A DNA stretch of 6,435 bases, taken from Planctomycetota bacterium. GTDB lineage: Bacteria; Planctomycetota; Brocadiia; Brocadiales; Bathyanammoxibiaceae. The DNA lies in NCBI GenBank assembly GCA_030623665.1, contig JAUXLO010000106.1:1-6435 (forward strand). Reading direction: 5' to 3'. The position numbers and the translations under genes are program-made. The notes below the pieces were generated by a model. That model did not search any database and had not been told where the DNA came from. It saw nothing but the letters and a program-made list of their open reading frames with translations. Of the stretch, positions 5,509 to 6,435 are shown piece by piece; position 1 is the stretch's first letter; every line of letters begins with the position of its first letter.

Positions 5509-6435
5509 ATGCGCGTAGCAGTGGACGCAATGGGTGGCGACAAGGCACCCAAGGAAATAGTCAGGGGGGCGATTCAGGCGGCGAGAAGGTTCAAGAAGGA
5601 CGAAATAATACTTGTCGGTAATGAGCCCAAACTGGCGAAGCTTATCAAGACTTACCCTCCGCAGTATTTAACCAAACTTGACAACATATCTATCAGGCAC
5701 GCATCTGAGGTGATAGGTATGGAAGAGTCAGGAATCGCTGCCCTTAGAAAGAAGAGCGACTCTTCCATCACTAGATGCGTAGAATTGGTTGCAAACGGGG
5801 AGGCCGAGGCGGTAGTCAGCGCCGGCAACACGGGTGCTGCAGTAGCCACAAGCAGCATGCGCTTGAGAACCCTTAAGGGGGTAAGAAGGCCCTGTCTGGC
5901 CGCCACAGTTCCGACACGTTATGGCAGCTGTCTGATAGCAGATATCGGAGCCAACCTCAAGTGTAAGCCTATACACCTGGCTCAGTATGCGGTAATGGCC
6001 TCCGTGTTCAGTAAATATGTTCTTGGGGTTAAGGAGCCAAGGGTCGGCCTGCTGAATATTGGCTCCGAACACAGTAAGGGGAACGAACTGGCGAAAGAGA
6101 CCTATAATATATTATCGCGTTTGAAACTGAATTTTGTGGGCAACTCAGAGGGTCTCGACATCCTGGAGGGCAAGTTCGACATAGTGGTCTGCGACGGTTT
6201 TGTGGGTAACGTGCTTATCAAGTTTGCGGAAGGACTTGCCGAGACCCTTATGCACGTGTTGAAGTTCGAGGCGATGCAGGAAGTCCGCACAAAGGTGGGT
6301 CTGAAGCTCCTGAAGCCTGCCCTCAAGAGGATGCGGAACAGGATGGATTACTCTGAATACGGAGGAGTTCCCTTACTTGGAATAGAAGGTGTTTCCATAA
6401 TCTGTCATGGCAGATCGGATGCCAAGGCGATACAC
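5509..6435 (+). CDS. plsX: Phosphate acyltransferase PlsX (partial, C-terminus beyond window)
   Basis: PlsX converts acyl-ACP and phosphate to acyl-phosphate, which PlsY uses to make lysophosphatidate, the first step of phospholipid synthesis. It is a cytosolic enzyme that associates with the inner membrane. 309 codons are present, and the family is usually 330-350 residues, so only the last few dozen are missing. Family blocks appear in order: VAVDAMGGDKAP (3-14), ILVGNE, ALRKKSDSSI, EAVVSAGNTGA (100-110), DIGANLKCKP (145-154), PRVGLLNIGSE (178-188) with KGN, DIVVCDGFVGNVLIK (224-238) and EYGGVPLLGIEGVSIICHGRS (from 283). The ATG at 5509 follows the rpmF stop by one base and has AAAGGG about 6 bases upstream, so it is co-transcribed and probably translationally coupled. 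fabH or other fatty acid genes often follow plsX and may lie just past the right edge. Confidence 0.97.
   Translation, partial: MRVAVDAMGGDKAPKEIVRGAIQAARRFKKDEIILVGNEPKLAKLIKTYPPQYLTKLDNISIRHASEVIGMEESGIAALRKKSDSSITRCVELVANGEAEAVVSAGNTGAAVATSSMRLRTLKGVRRPCLAATVPTRYGSCLIADIGANLKCKPIHLAQYAVMASVFSKYVLGVKEPRVGLLNIGSEHSKGNELAKETYNILSRLKLNFVGNSEGLDILEGKFDIVVCDGFVGNVLIKFAEGLAETLMHVLKFEAMQEVRTKVGLKLLKPALKRMRNRMDYSEYGGVPLLGIEGVSIICHGRSDAKAIH

Noticed and set aside
5652..6326. Minus-strand open frames under plsX
   Set aside because: They are antisense to the continuous, well-conserved PlsX frame and have no recognisable features.
1..6435. Search for CRISPR repeats, insertion-sequence ends, tRNA or attachment sites
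   Set aside because: By eye I found no regularly spaced direct repeats, transposase motifs, tRNA-like cloverleaf or duplicated target sites. A tRNA or repeat-finding program could still pick up something weak.

Overview
The window reads as ordinary chromosome from a Gram-negative bacterium. It carries lpxD (lipid A synthesis, so an LPS-type outer membrane), the bacterial rpmF-plsX pair, sigma70-like promoters and moderate GC. It also encodes an archaeal/thermophile-type fructose-1,6-bisphosphate aldolase/phosphatase and a DUF2284 protein, both common in anaerobes and deep-branching lineages. That mix would fit groups such as anammox planctomycetes, Nitrospirota or Desulfobacterota. The placement is a guess; the sequence does not settle the phylum.

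Layout, left to right. Bases 1-1609 (minus strand, C-terminus off the left edge) encode a membrane-anchored P-loop NTPase with a C-terminal TPR array. Just upstream on the same strand (1633-1934) are remnants of a metallo-beta-lactamase-fold hydrolase gene. Its N-terminal and C-terminal blocks are still recognisable in three reading frames, but the catalytic middle is gone. An AT-rich divergent spacer (1935-2146) holds candidate promoters for both directions and a small hairpin in the leader of fbp. The fbp gene (2147-3253, plus) meets lpxD (3359-4372, minus) at a shared hairpin terminator. A second divergent spacer (4373-4554) carries a good promoter for lpxD and a weaker one for the DUF2284 gene (4555-5079, plus). 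A near-consensus promoter at 5100-5128 then precedes rpmF (5277-5507) and plsX (5509 to the right edge, incomplete), which are one base apart and clearly one operon.

The genes do not form a single pathway. FBP aldolase/phosphatase makes fructose-6-phosphate in gluconeogenesis, LpxD builds lipid A, PlsX starts phospholipid synthesis and L32 is ribosomal. I see no novel multi-gene system. The points most worth a second look are the decayed MBL-fold gene, the membrane-tethered NTPase-TPR protein beside it, and two leader hairpins (fbp and rpmF) that resemble attenuators. No tRNA, rRNA, insertion sequence or CRISPR array is visible.
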